Part shown: one piece after another, positions 52,075 through 61,300 of the stretch | Position numbering within the stretch: the first letter of the stretch is position 1 | Layout: every line of letters begins with the position of its first letter | From: Parabacteroides johnsonii DSM 18315 | GTDB taxonomy: Bacteria > Bacteroidota > Bacteroidia > Bacteroidales > Tannerellaceae | DNA length: 64,000 nt | Direction of reading: 5' to 3' | Assembly: GCF_025151045.1 (NCBI RefSeq) | Contig: NZ_CP102285.1 | Coordinates: 186,001-250,000 of the forward strand | Made by a program: the position numbers and the translations under genes | Notes under the pieces: model-generated | The model's input: only the letters and a program-made list of their open reading frames with translations | Databases searched by the model: none | Told to the model about the DNA's origin: nothing

Positions 52075-53223
52075 ATGAAAATAACGATACGAACACGGAC
52101 GCTTCGGACGGGAAGTCGCTCGATATACCTTGACTTCTACGACAAGGGTAAGCGATGGAATGAATATCTTAACCTATTCCTCATACCGGATGATGAGCCG
52201 GATGCGAAAAGGCTAAATGAGGCTGCTATGGCAAAGGCCAACACCATAAAATCCAAGCGTATGCTCGGTATAGAGGAGGAAACAAACGACGACGAACAAT
52301 CGGAACTCCCCAAGCGTGTGTTTGCAGACTGGCTTGCCGACCATATAGAGGGGATTAGACGCAATCCGTCTTATGCCGCATCCACATACCGTAACTACCG
52401 TTCAACCGTAAATGTGATAAAGGCGTATTTGCAGCACCTCCGCAGACAGCGGTTGCTGATGTCTAAAATAGACAAAGGCTTTGTCCTCGGCTTTATTGAC
52501 TTCATAGAGCATACCTACCGCAACACCAAATCGCCAGACAATCCAAAGGAAATGTCGCCCCATACGCTGCATCTCTACCAGTCCACGTTGGTGCGTATGC
52601 TCAATGCGGCTGTAAAAGAGGGGGTATTGGATAGAAATCCATTCTACTCGTTGGAGCGGAAAGACCGAATCGGCAAGCAACAGGCCGAAAAAGAATATCT
52701 GACCAAAGAGGAACTGATGGCGTTTGCCGAAGCTCCTACCGTCAATGAAACGACCAAACGGGCTTTCCTGTTCTGCTGCTTCACCGGGTTGCGATACAGC
52801 GATGTGAGCGCATTGACATGGCGTGACATCAGGCAGGGAGATAACGGCTGGATGGTGTCTGTAAAGGCCATGCAAAAGACAGGCAAACAGGTGGTAATAC
52901 CTCTGAATCAATCAGCGATAAGCCTGCTGCCGGACAGAAACGGTTGCAAACCGAGCCAAAAGGTATTTGACATGACTTGTTTGAGTTCCTGCAACAAATG
53001 TCTGAAAAAGATTGCCGCTGCTGCTGGTATAGAGAAAAAAATCAGCTATCACACGAGCCGCCATACATTCGCAGTTTTGGCACTGGCCGCAGGTGGCGAT
53101 ATTTATACGGTGGGCAAATTGCTCGGGCACACAAGCATCAACTCAACGCAGGTCTATGCCGATGCTGTAATGGAAACAAAGGTTGAAGCAATCAGCCGGA
53201 TTTCAAGCTATTTTTCCAAATAA
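52075..53223 (+). CDS. Tyrosine recombinase 2
   Basis: 382 residues with the same architecture as its neighbour but clearly divergent. Catalytic elements: FTGLRYSDVSALTW, HTSRHTFAVLAL, GHTSINSTQVYADAV. The pair resembles tandem-integrase modules that insert elements at fixed sites and may act as a heterodimer. No excisionase gene is visible next to it. Bases 53224-53347 hold no gene. Confidence 0.93.
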   Translation: MKITIRTRTLRTGSRSIYLDFYDKGKRWNEYLNLFLIPDDEPDAKRLNEAAMAKANTIKSKRMLGIEEETNDDEQSELPKRVFADWLADHIEGIRRNPSYAASTYRNYRSTVNVIKAYLQHLRRQRLLMSKIDKGFVLGFIDFIEHTYRNTKSPDNPKEMSPHTLHLYQSTLVRMLNAAVKEGVLDRNPFYSLERKDRIGKQQAEKEYLTKEELMAFAEAPTVNETTKRAFLFCCFTGLRYSDVSALTWRDIRQGDNGWMVSVKAMQKTGKQVVIPLNQSAISLLPDRNGCKPSQKVFDMTCLSSCNKCLKKIAAAAGIEKKISYHTSRHTFAVLALAAGGDIYTVGKLLGHTSINSTQVYADAVMETKVEAISRISSYFSK

Positions 53224-53347
53224 TGTGATAGGTGTTAATATTTATATTGCCCGAAACGGTAAAAAGTCACACACTGTTTTGTTGTGTAATGTAGAAGCGT
53301 ATTATATAAACATATGTATATTCAAACGTCAAACATAAAAAGTCAAG

Positions 53348-54043
53348 CTATAGATTATTTTTTGGAATTTTGTGTATATTGTATTCTGGCAATCCCCAGG
53401 TAATAATTCCAATTATTCTTTCTATCAAATTAAGCAAAGATGGTATTTGTGTTTGAATTGCATTTGTACTATATTTCTCTTCAGGACAAACTTCTTTGTC
53501 TGGGTATCTCGTAGTGGCCTCTGTACCATTGAATAGAATACCCAAACAATAGAGTACCGTATTTACATAATTATATTTTACTTCATCATGTCCAGTAAGC
53601 ATCATTATATAATTATTTGAATATACTGTTGTGGCCTTATTCACTAATTTGACTATAATTGGTAGTTTTTTCTCGAAATTATTTTCTATACCATTGATAG
53701 CTTGAGATATAAATTTACAATTTTCTGCATTATATCCATTATCAAATCTTTCATAAAGTTCTTTGAAGGCTTCTTCTGGTGCATGTCCTAAACCAATAGG
53801 TCTATCAATTACATCACATTCCAGAAGGATGCCTTTTATTAGACATTCGACACATTGCTGGAGAAAGAAGATGCAATGCGCAAACCTTTCATTCTTAAAA
53901 AGGACTTTTGCTGTTGCCAAATTTTCTGTCGCCACAATATACCATTTAATACCTGCACAATTGCAGCCTGCTATTATAGCATAAGCATCATTCACATCTT
54001 CTGTGTGTAAATTTTCTTTTACTAATTTTCTGTTTCTACTCAT
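53348..54043 (-). CDS. HEPN-domain-like protein
   Basis: Start ATG 54043 (MSRNRKLVKENLHTEDV), 231 residues. KWYIVATENLATAKVLFKNERFAHCIFFLQQCVECLIKGILLE has the helical pattern of HEPN domains (the second helix with QQCVE and lysine). A clear RxxxxH motif is not evident, so catalysis is uncertain. A TAATTTTG -7 box is at 54068-54075 on the minus strand. It is AT-rich, co-directional with the PRTase operon, but separated by 136 bp. May be a non-catalytic partner such as an antitoxin or sensor. Confidence 0.6.
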   Translation of the reverse strand: MSRNRKLVKENLHTEDVNDAYAIIAGCNCAGIKWYIVATENLATAKVLFKNERFAHCIFFLQQCVECLIKGILLECDVIDRPIGLGHAPEEAFKELYERFDNGYNAENCKFISQAINGIENNFEKKLPIIVKLVNKATTVYSNNYIMMLTGHDEVKYNYVNTVLYCLGILFNGTEATTRYPDKEVCPEEKYSTNAIQTQIPSLLNLIERIIGIITWGLPEYNIHKIPKNNL

Positions 54044-54179
54044 TGCTACTACTATATTTAACAAACGCAAAATTAGCTATTTGCATTTCAATAAACGATA
54101 GTTGTGGCTTAAAATTATTGCACTATGAAATAACTTTTGTCTATTAGAATTTTAGTATCTCTCTATTAGAAACAGACTT

Positions 54180-55940
54180 CTACCATGATTTGGTTTGTCC
54201 TAATGTTATAGCGCAAATAATAGTTGCCCCAAATGATTCAAGAATTCTTTTTTCATGTTCTATACCGTTACCAGAAGTACGTACATCATCAAATAAAACA
54301 ATGTATTTGTTCTTGAACCAATTTGCGTCATACGATTTTCCTACGGCAACTGTTCCTCCTTCATGTTTAGCTTCTCCATCTGCTACAATATTTATGTGGT
54401 TGTAAGCATTATACATATTTAAATCACTGCATACTTTTTCGGCAAACAGTTTGAAACGTCTATCATTTTTCATACGGGTGGAAGCTGTTAAGCACACGAG
54501 CGTAAGTTTGGAAACGTCTGTGCCAAAGGTCTCACTTAGTATATTTTCAGTCCATTTAACAGCTCGATTTAATGCCATATCATGTTCGTATTCACTAACG
54601 TTTTTGAACGGATCATTTTTGAAACTCCATATAAATTTCCATGCATCCCACATTTCGCTCGTAGCATAATCCTTGTAATTTTTATAACTGTAGTAGTCAC
54701 AACACCATTTGTGCTTTACAGAACCATTCCATGTGTGTGTATACCAATCAGACACACACTTTAATAAAGCGTTCTTTTCTTGTTGCTTCCGTTCCTCATC
54801 TCTACGCCTTTGTTCCGCTTCTTTTCGTTCCCGTTCAATCTCCTGTAATTCCCGGTCTTTGCTATTGATATTAGTTTCGGAATTTAAGATTTCCAGTATT
54901 AGCGAAAAGTCACATTCATCTAAATCTATAGTGCCGTATATTGCATTGAATCCCATTGAATAGATTTGTCGCAAATGCTTTGCGGCCTCTCTTGATTCTT
55001 GTTCTTGATTATATTTTTCAACATACAAGAATAGTTCGCTTCCTACTTTTACAACATCAAAATAGTCGCTTATATAAATCTCTGACTTACCATATTTTGC
55101 TTTATTAAAAGCTTTAATGGCATTGGCATTCTTCTGTTTTGCTAAGACTGCATCATCGAATGGTATCCCTATTTCATCAAAGTTGCTGCGGAGATCATAG
55201 AAGTCAGCTATCGTGAAACTGTCAGTAAAGTTGCATTTCTCGCCATAGTAGATTGAATCCAAAATAGCTCTTTTCAATTTTTTCTCATCGTCAATGCATA
55301 TGTCTGCATTGAAAGATGTTACGGTTTCTGATTCGTTGGAAGACAAAATATGAATAATCTCTGCCTCAGAATCAATTTCATCTTTGGAAAAAGAGTTGAG
55401 ACAAAATTTTCTACAGCCAGCTATGAGACTTATCAATTTAGCATGATTATCATATAATGCCAAGAAACAATTTTTGATTTCAAATTTTTCCTCATCGACA
55501 GTATTCAACTCGTCTAAAGGAATATCATCGAATATTCTGCCGTGAGAAAAGTTCTTCCATGCTTTACTGTATTTATGTTCAATCCGATGGGCTTCTTTAA
55601 GAACTGAAGCAATATTCTCAATTCGGTTCTTGGATTGACCAACCCTTTGAATTTCCACAAAAGAATGGTAGGAACTCTTCGTTCCGATAAATCTATCCAC
55701 AGCCTCTTTATTTGAACGTATCAGTTGTGAATAGGTTTTCATCCAAGAATCTATGGTTCTTATTTCCGAGAAATGTTCAGCAACAATCTCTTTATGCTCA
55801 TAGCCTTTCAACAATGGTCTGGATTGCTGTTTCATCCAAACTTCATAAGCAGATTTATAGTTTTTAATTACCTTGTCGTAGGTTGTTACAACATTATTAT
55901 AGTCCTTGTGCTTGAATATGTAGGCAAATATGGATTTCAT
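54180..55940 (-). CDS. Long coiled-coil protein with C-terminal phosphoribosyltransferase domain
   Basis: 586 residues. The N-terminal ~340 are helical and unrecognised; about 355-385 is a charged coiled coil (RELQEIERERKEAEQRRRDE); a Cys/Trp/Tyr-rich segment (HKWCCDYYSYKNYKDYA) follows, then a PRTase fold (about 450-586) ending with YIVLFDDVRTSGNGIEHEK, the PRPP loop with adjacent acidic pair. Last gene of the RM/DprA operon, overlapping the HIRAN-like gene by 4 bp. A nucleotide- or base-modifying enzyme is likely; the target is unknown. Confidence 0.72.
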   Translation of the reverse strand: MKSIFAYIFKHKDYNNVVTTYDKVIKNYKSAYEVWMKQQSRPLLKGYEHKEIVAEHFSEIRTIDSWMKTYSQLIRSNKEAVDRFIGTKSSYHSFVEIQRVGQSKNRIENIASVLKEAHRIEHKYSKAWKNFSHGRIFDDIPLDELNTVDEEKFEIKNCFLALYDNHAKLISLIAGCRKFCLNSFSKDEIDSEAEIIHILSSNESETVTSFNADICIDDEKKLKRAILDSIYYGEKCNFTDSFTIADFYDLRSNFDEIGIPFDDAVLAKQKNANAIKAFNKAKYGKSEIYISDYFDVVKVGSELFLYVEKYNQEQESREAAKHLRQIYSMGFNAIYGTIDLDECDFSLILEILNSETNINSKDRELQEIERERKEAEQRRRDEERKQQEKNALLKCVSDWYTHTWNGSVKHKWCCDYYSYKNYKDYATSEMWDAWKFIWSFKNDPFKNVSEYEHDMALNRAVKWTENILSETFGTDVSKLTLVCLTASTRMKNDRRFKLFAEKVCSDLNMYNAYNHINIVADGEAKHEGGTVAVGKSYDANWFKNKYIVLFDDVRTSGNGIEHEKRILESFGATIICAITLGQTKSW

Positions 55941-56854
55941 GATAATTTAATGTTATACAGACATTTGGGATATTTAAGACTGCTGGTTTTGAATGTTTTT
56001 ACTCCGCCCATTATGGAAATTTTCTTGTCTGCGACTTTCCCAAATAGCAACCTTGATTTTTTATCTACCATAAAGTCGTGGAGTTCTGAGTTTTCCGTTC
56101 TTGAAATATACCCCCACTCAAAAAACAAATCACCACCATTAGGTTCAAGTCCCATGAGTTGGTCAACTTCACACCCCTTATTCACAGGTAACCAACGAAG
56201 CACTTTAATTGCATTTGCATCATATTCGTTCTCCAATTCGGCAAATAGTACACAATAGGTATCATGGCATGTTGCATAAGGAGCATAGAATTGTTCTCCT
56301 ACAAGCGAAAACTTTTTTGTCAAAAACAGTTCTGGAACATCCGTTATTTTCAATTCCTCGATGTCTGGAAACCTGTTTACAGGCATACCAATGTCATCAA
56401 CTTTATCTTTATTCATGAAGAAATGCGATTCGGGATATATTGGTATTATTCTGTGGAGCGGCATCTTATTTTCGTTTATTTCAACTCCGCAATGTAATAC
56501 ACAACCATCCTTAACCCGCTCACAGACATCTTTGCAGACAATGTTTTTAAGCATTCTGATGTTTCCTCCACCGTGATTTCTAACAGGGAATAGTAAAGCC
56601 ATGTCGAACGTGACAGAAAGGAATCTATGGATAATCTTGTTAAACATGAAATACCCTTTCAGCTTATTCGATGGCAGAGTATTATTGGAATCGATAAAAA
56701 TATCGAACACGTCACGGGCTTCTGACAAAGGAGTTCCGATAAGAAGATTTGAAATTCTTATAGCCTTTTTATAGGCATCATTTAGGCGTTTATGCAATTC
56801 CTCAACACCGTCAACATATTTCGGTGGTAAATAGCCAAAATCTTTTTTATCCAT
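55937..56854 (-). CDS. Hypothetical protein with HIRAN-like C-terminal region
   Basis: 305 residues, no membrane segment. The C-terminal ~110 residues have FAELENEYDANAIKVLRWLP and FEWGYISRTENSELHDFM, similar to the E-x-YDxNAI ... GYIxR pattern of HIRAN domains, which bind DNA ends in helicases and defence proteins. The N-terminal part (MDKKDFGYLPPKYVDGVEEL) is unrecognised. Starts 7 bp after the HAD gene stop and is coupled to the PRTase gene. Confidence 0.55.
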   Translation of the reverse strand: MDKKDFGYLPPKYVDGVEELHKRLNDAYKKAIRISNLLIGTPLSEARDVFDIFIDSNNTLPSNKLKGYFMFNKIIHRFLSVTFDMALLFPVRNHGGGNIRMLKNIVCKDVCERVKDGCVLHCGVEINENKMPLHRIIPIYPESHFFMNKDKVDDIGMPVNRFPDIEELKITDVPELFLTKKFSLVGEQFYAPYATCHDTYCVLFAELENEYDANAIKVLRWLPVNKGCEVDQLMGLEPNGGDLFFEWGYISRTENSELHDFMVDKKSRLLFGKVADKKISIMGGVKTFKTSSLKYPKCLYNIKLS

Positions 56855-56861
56855 AGTTTCA

Positions 56862-57359
56862 TCATCTTATTAAGGTTAGTATCTCTTCCGGTTTGACAAT
56901 GGCATGAGAATACCCCGAATGTAGGAGTTCTACTCTTTCCTTTGTCCCCCAAAAGCACGCAACGCTTTCAATACCAGCTGCATTCGATGATTGGATGTCA
57001 ATTACTCGGTCACCAAACGATATGGCTTCTTTAGCCGAAATGCCCATAAGTTCTATTGCTTTGAGCATGGGTGCCGGGTGTGGCTTTGTTGGCTTTGCAT
57101 CATGATAGCCTACAATGTACTGGGCTGGTATGTGGTAATATGCTACCAGTTTATCAATATATGGCCGTGGAGATGTACTTACAATACAAGTTTTTATGTT
57201 ACATTTGCGGATGATTTCCAGAACGCCAGCCATGCCATCATACATTGTTGTATGTGGAATCAAGCTATATGCCTGTGTCCAATCTCTGCGATGACGCGAT
57301 TCTTCCAACAGAGTGGTATCAACCAGGGTTAAGTCCATATCGAAAATAATGCTTCTCAT
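56862..57359 (-). CDS. HAD-family phosphatase
   Basis: 165 residues with all four HAD motifs: IIFDMDLTLVDT (nucleophile Asp), CIVSTSPRP (motif II Ser/Thr), KPHPAPM (motif III Lys), and ISFGDRVIDIQ (motif IV). Typical phosphoglycolate-phosphatase/nucleotidase size. Four bp after the DprA-like gene. With a PRTase in the operon it may remove phosphate from a ribosyl or nucleotide product. Confidence 0.88.
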   Translation of the reverse strand: MRSIIFDMDLTLVDTTLLEESRHRRDWTQAYSLIPHTTMYDGMAGVLEIIRKCNIKTCIVSTSPRPYIDKLVAYYHIPAQYIVGYHDAKPTKPHPAPMLKAIELMGISAKEAISFGDRVIDIQSSNAAGIESVACFWGTKERVELLHSGYSHAIVKPEEILTLIR

Positions 57360-57363
57360 ACCC

Positions 57364-58332
57364 TCAGTCGAATAATGATGTTTGTTTGACTGTTTTCACT
57401 TCTGAGCGGATGGCTTTCTCACACATCAGGAAAACCTCGTTTATTGATGCCGAACGCAGGGGATACGCTTTCCCCTCTTTGATGAGCTTTATGTTGCCCT
57501 GCACTTTTTCATGGGTGCAATCTTCATCGCTCTTGTATTCTACGGCAAACAGGAGTTTGCCGGAATTTATCGTTGCATTGACTGCGTGCATGGTGCCGCC
57601 TTTCTCGCCTGTTTGGATAACAACTGTAGCATAAGAAAGTCCTGCTTGCAGTCTGTCACGAGCAACTAAGCCATATCTACCACAACTCTGACCAACGGGA
57701 TATTCGCTAAGTAACAAACCTCCTTTCTCTACGATGTCCTTTGCTAGTTCAAGGTTCTCTTTTGGATAGATAGATTCCCAATCAAGCCCATTAGCCAAAA
57801 AAGCAGTGGTCACACCGCCAACCTCCAATGCACCTTGATGGCCTGCAGCATCGCATCCCATTGCAAGTCCTGAAACAATGTTATACCCTCTTTTGGCAAA
57901 TTCACTTGAAAAGTATTTCCCGGCCTGTGTGCCGTTCATCGTTGGTTCTCTTGTGCCAATTACCGCTACCCCCGGTTTCTCCAATACCTTTACGTTTCCT
58001 CTGTAATAAAGAATGATAGGAGGATTGAGCTTCCCTGTTTCATCGGTGCAATCACGAAGCATTTTAGGAAAGTCATCATCGTAGTAGGAAATGATACCAA
58101 CTCCTTCTTGCTCGCAGCGCGCCTTGATACGCAGTGCGGTTTGATAGGCATATTCAAAGTCTCTCTTAGAAAAGGACTCAAATTTTTTTCCTTTCAGCGA
58201 CTTCCAAAAATCGCAAAGTTGTCCGAAGTCACCAATGGAGGTTGGTGCTTGATTGGCTATTTTTAAAATCGTTTTATTTCCAATACCATCCAATTGTTGG
58301 AGAGTCAGTATCATTTCGGTCGAAAGTGTCAT
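57364..58332 (-). CDS. DprA/Smf-like Rossmann protein (SLOG superfamily)
   Basis: 322 residues. Central Rossmann-like fold: VAVIGTREPTMNGTQAGKYFSSEFAKRGYNIVSGLAMGCDAAGHQGAL is the classical DprA core, and SEYPVGQ, RLQAGLSYATVVIQTGEKGGTMHAV follow. DprA normally loads RecA on incoming ssDNA. Here it sits in a defence operon downstream of an RM enzyme and 4 bp upstream of a HAD gene; SLOG proteins of this kind are proposed to sense nucleotide derivatives. The N-terminal helical domain (MTLSTEMILTLQQLDGIG) is retained. Confidence 0.88.
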   Translation of the reverse strand: MTLSTEMILTLQQLDGIGNKTILKIANQAPTSIGDFGQLCDFWKSLKGKKFESFSKRDFEYAYQTALRIKARCEQEGVGIISYYDDDFPKMLRDCTDETGKLNPPIILYYRGNVKVLEKPGVAVIGTREPTMNGTQAGKYFSSEFAKRGYNIVSGLAMGCDAAGHQGALEVGGVTTAFLANGLDWESIYPKENLELAKDIVEKGGLLLSEYPVGQSCGRYGLVARDRLQAGLSYATVVIQTGEKGGTMHAVNATINSGKLLFAVEYKSDEDCTHEKVQGNIKLIKEGKAYPLRSASINEVFLMCEKAIRSEVKTVKQTSLFD

Positions 58333-58374
58333 AGTCTTGATGTTTTTAGGATTCGTCTTTATGATTTTGGTTCA

Positions 58375-61300
58375 TCATAGCTTCAACTCAGGTAGAGTAT
58401 TCACAATGTCTACCGATTGACAAGAGAGATTTATTACTGACAACAGGAGGTCGAGTATGTAGCGAGGTTGCTCGTGTTCTCTTGACCAGTCGTTAGGGTC
58501 GTTCTTGATTTGGGATGCTTTGTCGATGGTGACGGCATAGCGTTCCATTATCCACTCGATTGCGGACTTGCCATTAACAATGTACTCGTAGGCTTTGAGT
58601 GGAATGTTCTCGATGGTGATATGACCGTTGTAAATGATGCGTGTCTTATCTGCAACGAGTTTCCCGTTCTCATCACGGACTTTGGCGAATTTCATCTTCT
58701 CCACGGCGAAGTATTGATAAGTTTCATCTGCCCATTCGCTCTGCCAAATGTTGTTGTCGCCAATAACCTTTACACCAAAGAAACGATGTGCCAACATGGG
58801 CATTTCTGCGAAAAATGTATAATCGCCGTCATGTCCTGTTGTTTGCACGTTAATACCTTGCTCGTAGTTCAGGTGCAGGTCGGCAAGCTCCTTTCCAGCT
58901 TTATAAAAGGCCATGAAGTCCTGCACATTATCTACAATGGGGATGCGTGGTAATGACTTTTTCAAGTCATCGGCGAAACGCTCACGGTATTGCTTGGAAT
59001 GAAGCAGACCATATACATAGTAGAAAATGTGCTCTTTGGTGATGGCTCGTGAACCTCCGAAACGACTACGGACTTCCTTCAAAATCCAGTCGGTTATGCC
59101 GTCACGACGGATATAATAGTTCGTTTCTGCATCATCGAAAAGGGAAGCCTGCGGATTATTGTTTTCTTCGTACCAATAGAGTGGGAAGCATTGACCATTT
59201 TCTGATAAATGAAGATTAGGGAATATATTTGTAATAAGACAGGAAAAGTCATTCCTATACCCCGTCCCTGTGAGGGTTATCATTTGATTGTCAAAAGATT
59301 TGGGATACAATTTATCAAATATTCCTGGTCTTTCTATGAATGGTCGATGATAATATAATTTCATTTTGTTGAATGGCCGGTATGCGGTATTCACAAAGGC
59401 TGTCGCCTTGTATTGGTGTTTTACGCACTTACCCAAATCATTCCTAAGATTAACAGTCCAGCTAATTTTTGTTTTATCTTCTGAAATGTCGTCTTTGCCA
59501 ACTTGTTGATTGTAAAATGTAATCATTGACTGCATATTACTTGCAATCTTTTCTCTTGAAAAACCAGATACCCAAGCATCGCGATTAGTAGCTATACCAA
59601 TAGCATAAGTACTAAAAACGCTTTGAGTACCCAGCGAAAATTTCTTTTCAGGAGCCAGTGGAATCAGACTATCGAAAACACCGTCACGTTGATTTATCCA
59701 ATCAGCCTTCTCATTAGGCATGATGACTTGCCAATCCAATTTCTTTGAGGTAATGGAGCGAAAGTCTTTTATCATTTTAAGTTTTTGTTCACGAGTAAGA
59801 TAGTCGCCAATGTTTCGATATAAAATTTCACATTTGTCTTCTTTCTGATGTGCGGGATTTTTAACAAGAATTGTAATAGCAACGCCTGTCATGATATTAA
59901 AAACATTTTCGCCTTCTTTACGAGCATTTTCTTTTGTCTTTGCCCTAACAGCTCCACGGAGGTCAAATACATAAATCTTTGAAAATTCTTGTTCTATTGT
60001 CCTTCTAAAACCTTCTCCCATTGGTTTGTCAAGCCAGCCTGAATTTGTTATAAAAGCAATAATTCCTCCTTCATTTGGGTTTAATCTATCTGAGGCCCAG
60101 CGGAAAGCCTTGATATAGCTATCATAAACACCTTTTAATAAAGCTGCAGATGATTTTTTTACATATGTATCTTCTATTCTTCTTTCCAATGCAGGGTATG
60201 ACAAATTCTGTGCATTGTCATTAGCCGATTTCTGCCCGATGGAATACGGAGGATTCCCCACGATGACCCTCACGTGTGTGGCCATCTGTTTCTTCACCCG
60301 TTTGGAATTGTCCTGGAAGAACTCCGTGAAAAGTTCGTTGTGCTTCTTCTCTGCCAGTTGGAATGTGTCCGTCAGGCAGATGCCGCTGTACGGCAAATAG
60401 GTTTTCCGACGGGTAATGTCATGGAATACCGATTCAATGTTCACATCGGCGATATAATAGGCCAGCAGCACGATTTCATTGCAATGGATTTCATTCAGGT
60501 ACTTGCGCTCCATGTCCTCCGGTCGGATAAGGCCGGACTGTAACAGCCGCGTGATGAATGTGCCAGTGCCCACAAACGGGTCAAGGATATGCACATTCTG
60601 TTCGGTCAGCGAAGTGTTGAACTCTGCCTTTAGGATATCATCCACGGAACGGATGATGAAGTCCACGCACTCCACGGGCGTATAGACGATGCCCAGCTTC
60701 TCCACGGTGAGCGGAAACGCGCCTTTGAAGAACTTTTCATAGAGGTTCTTGATGATGGTCTGCTTGCCCTCCAGATTGTCTATGCCGCCTACATTTGTCC
60801 TCACCGACTGATAGAACTTCTCTAACACTTCGGTATCTTTCTCGAAAGCCTGCTCCTGCAAAAGGTCTATCATGCGCTGCATGGAGCGGCTCACGGCATT
60901 GTTGTTCACGAACTGGTAATCGGCAAACAACGCATCGAACACCGGACGGGTGATGATGTGCTGTGCCAGCATCTCGATGGCCTGTGCCGCGTCCACGGAC
61001 GGGTTAAGGTCGCGCTGCAATCCCTTGAGATATTCGTTGAACGCCTTTTTGTGTACGCCGGACTGGATAAGTTTGGATATACGCTCGATGAACTTGTGCG
61101 CGATAAGACCGATTTCCTTTGCCCAGTTCTCCCAATAGAGGCGGTCGCCGCACTTCTCCACGAGCTTGGCATACATGCCGTCCTGCAATTCGCCGAAACG
61201 AAGTTCCAACTGTCGGGCGATTTCCGCGTTCTCCATCTGCCGTGCTTCTTCCTCTCCCTCCTGAAAGCCCAACCCCGGCCTGCCGATGGTGACGGACGGC

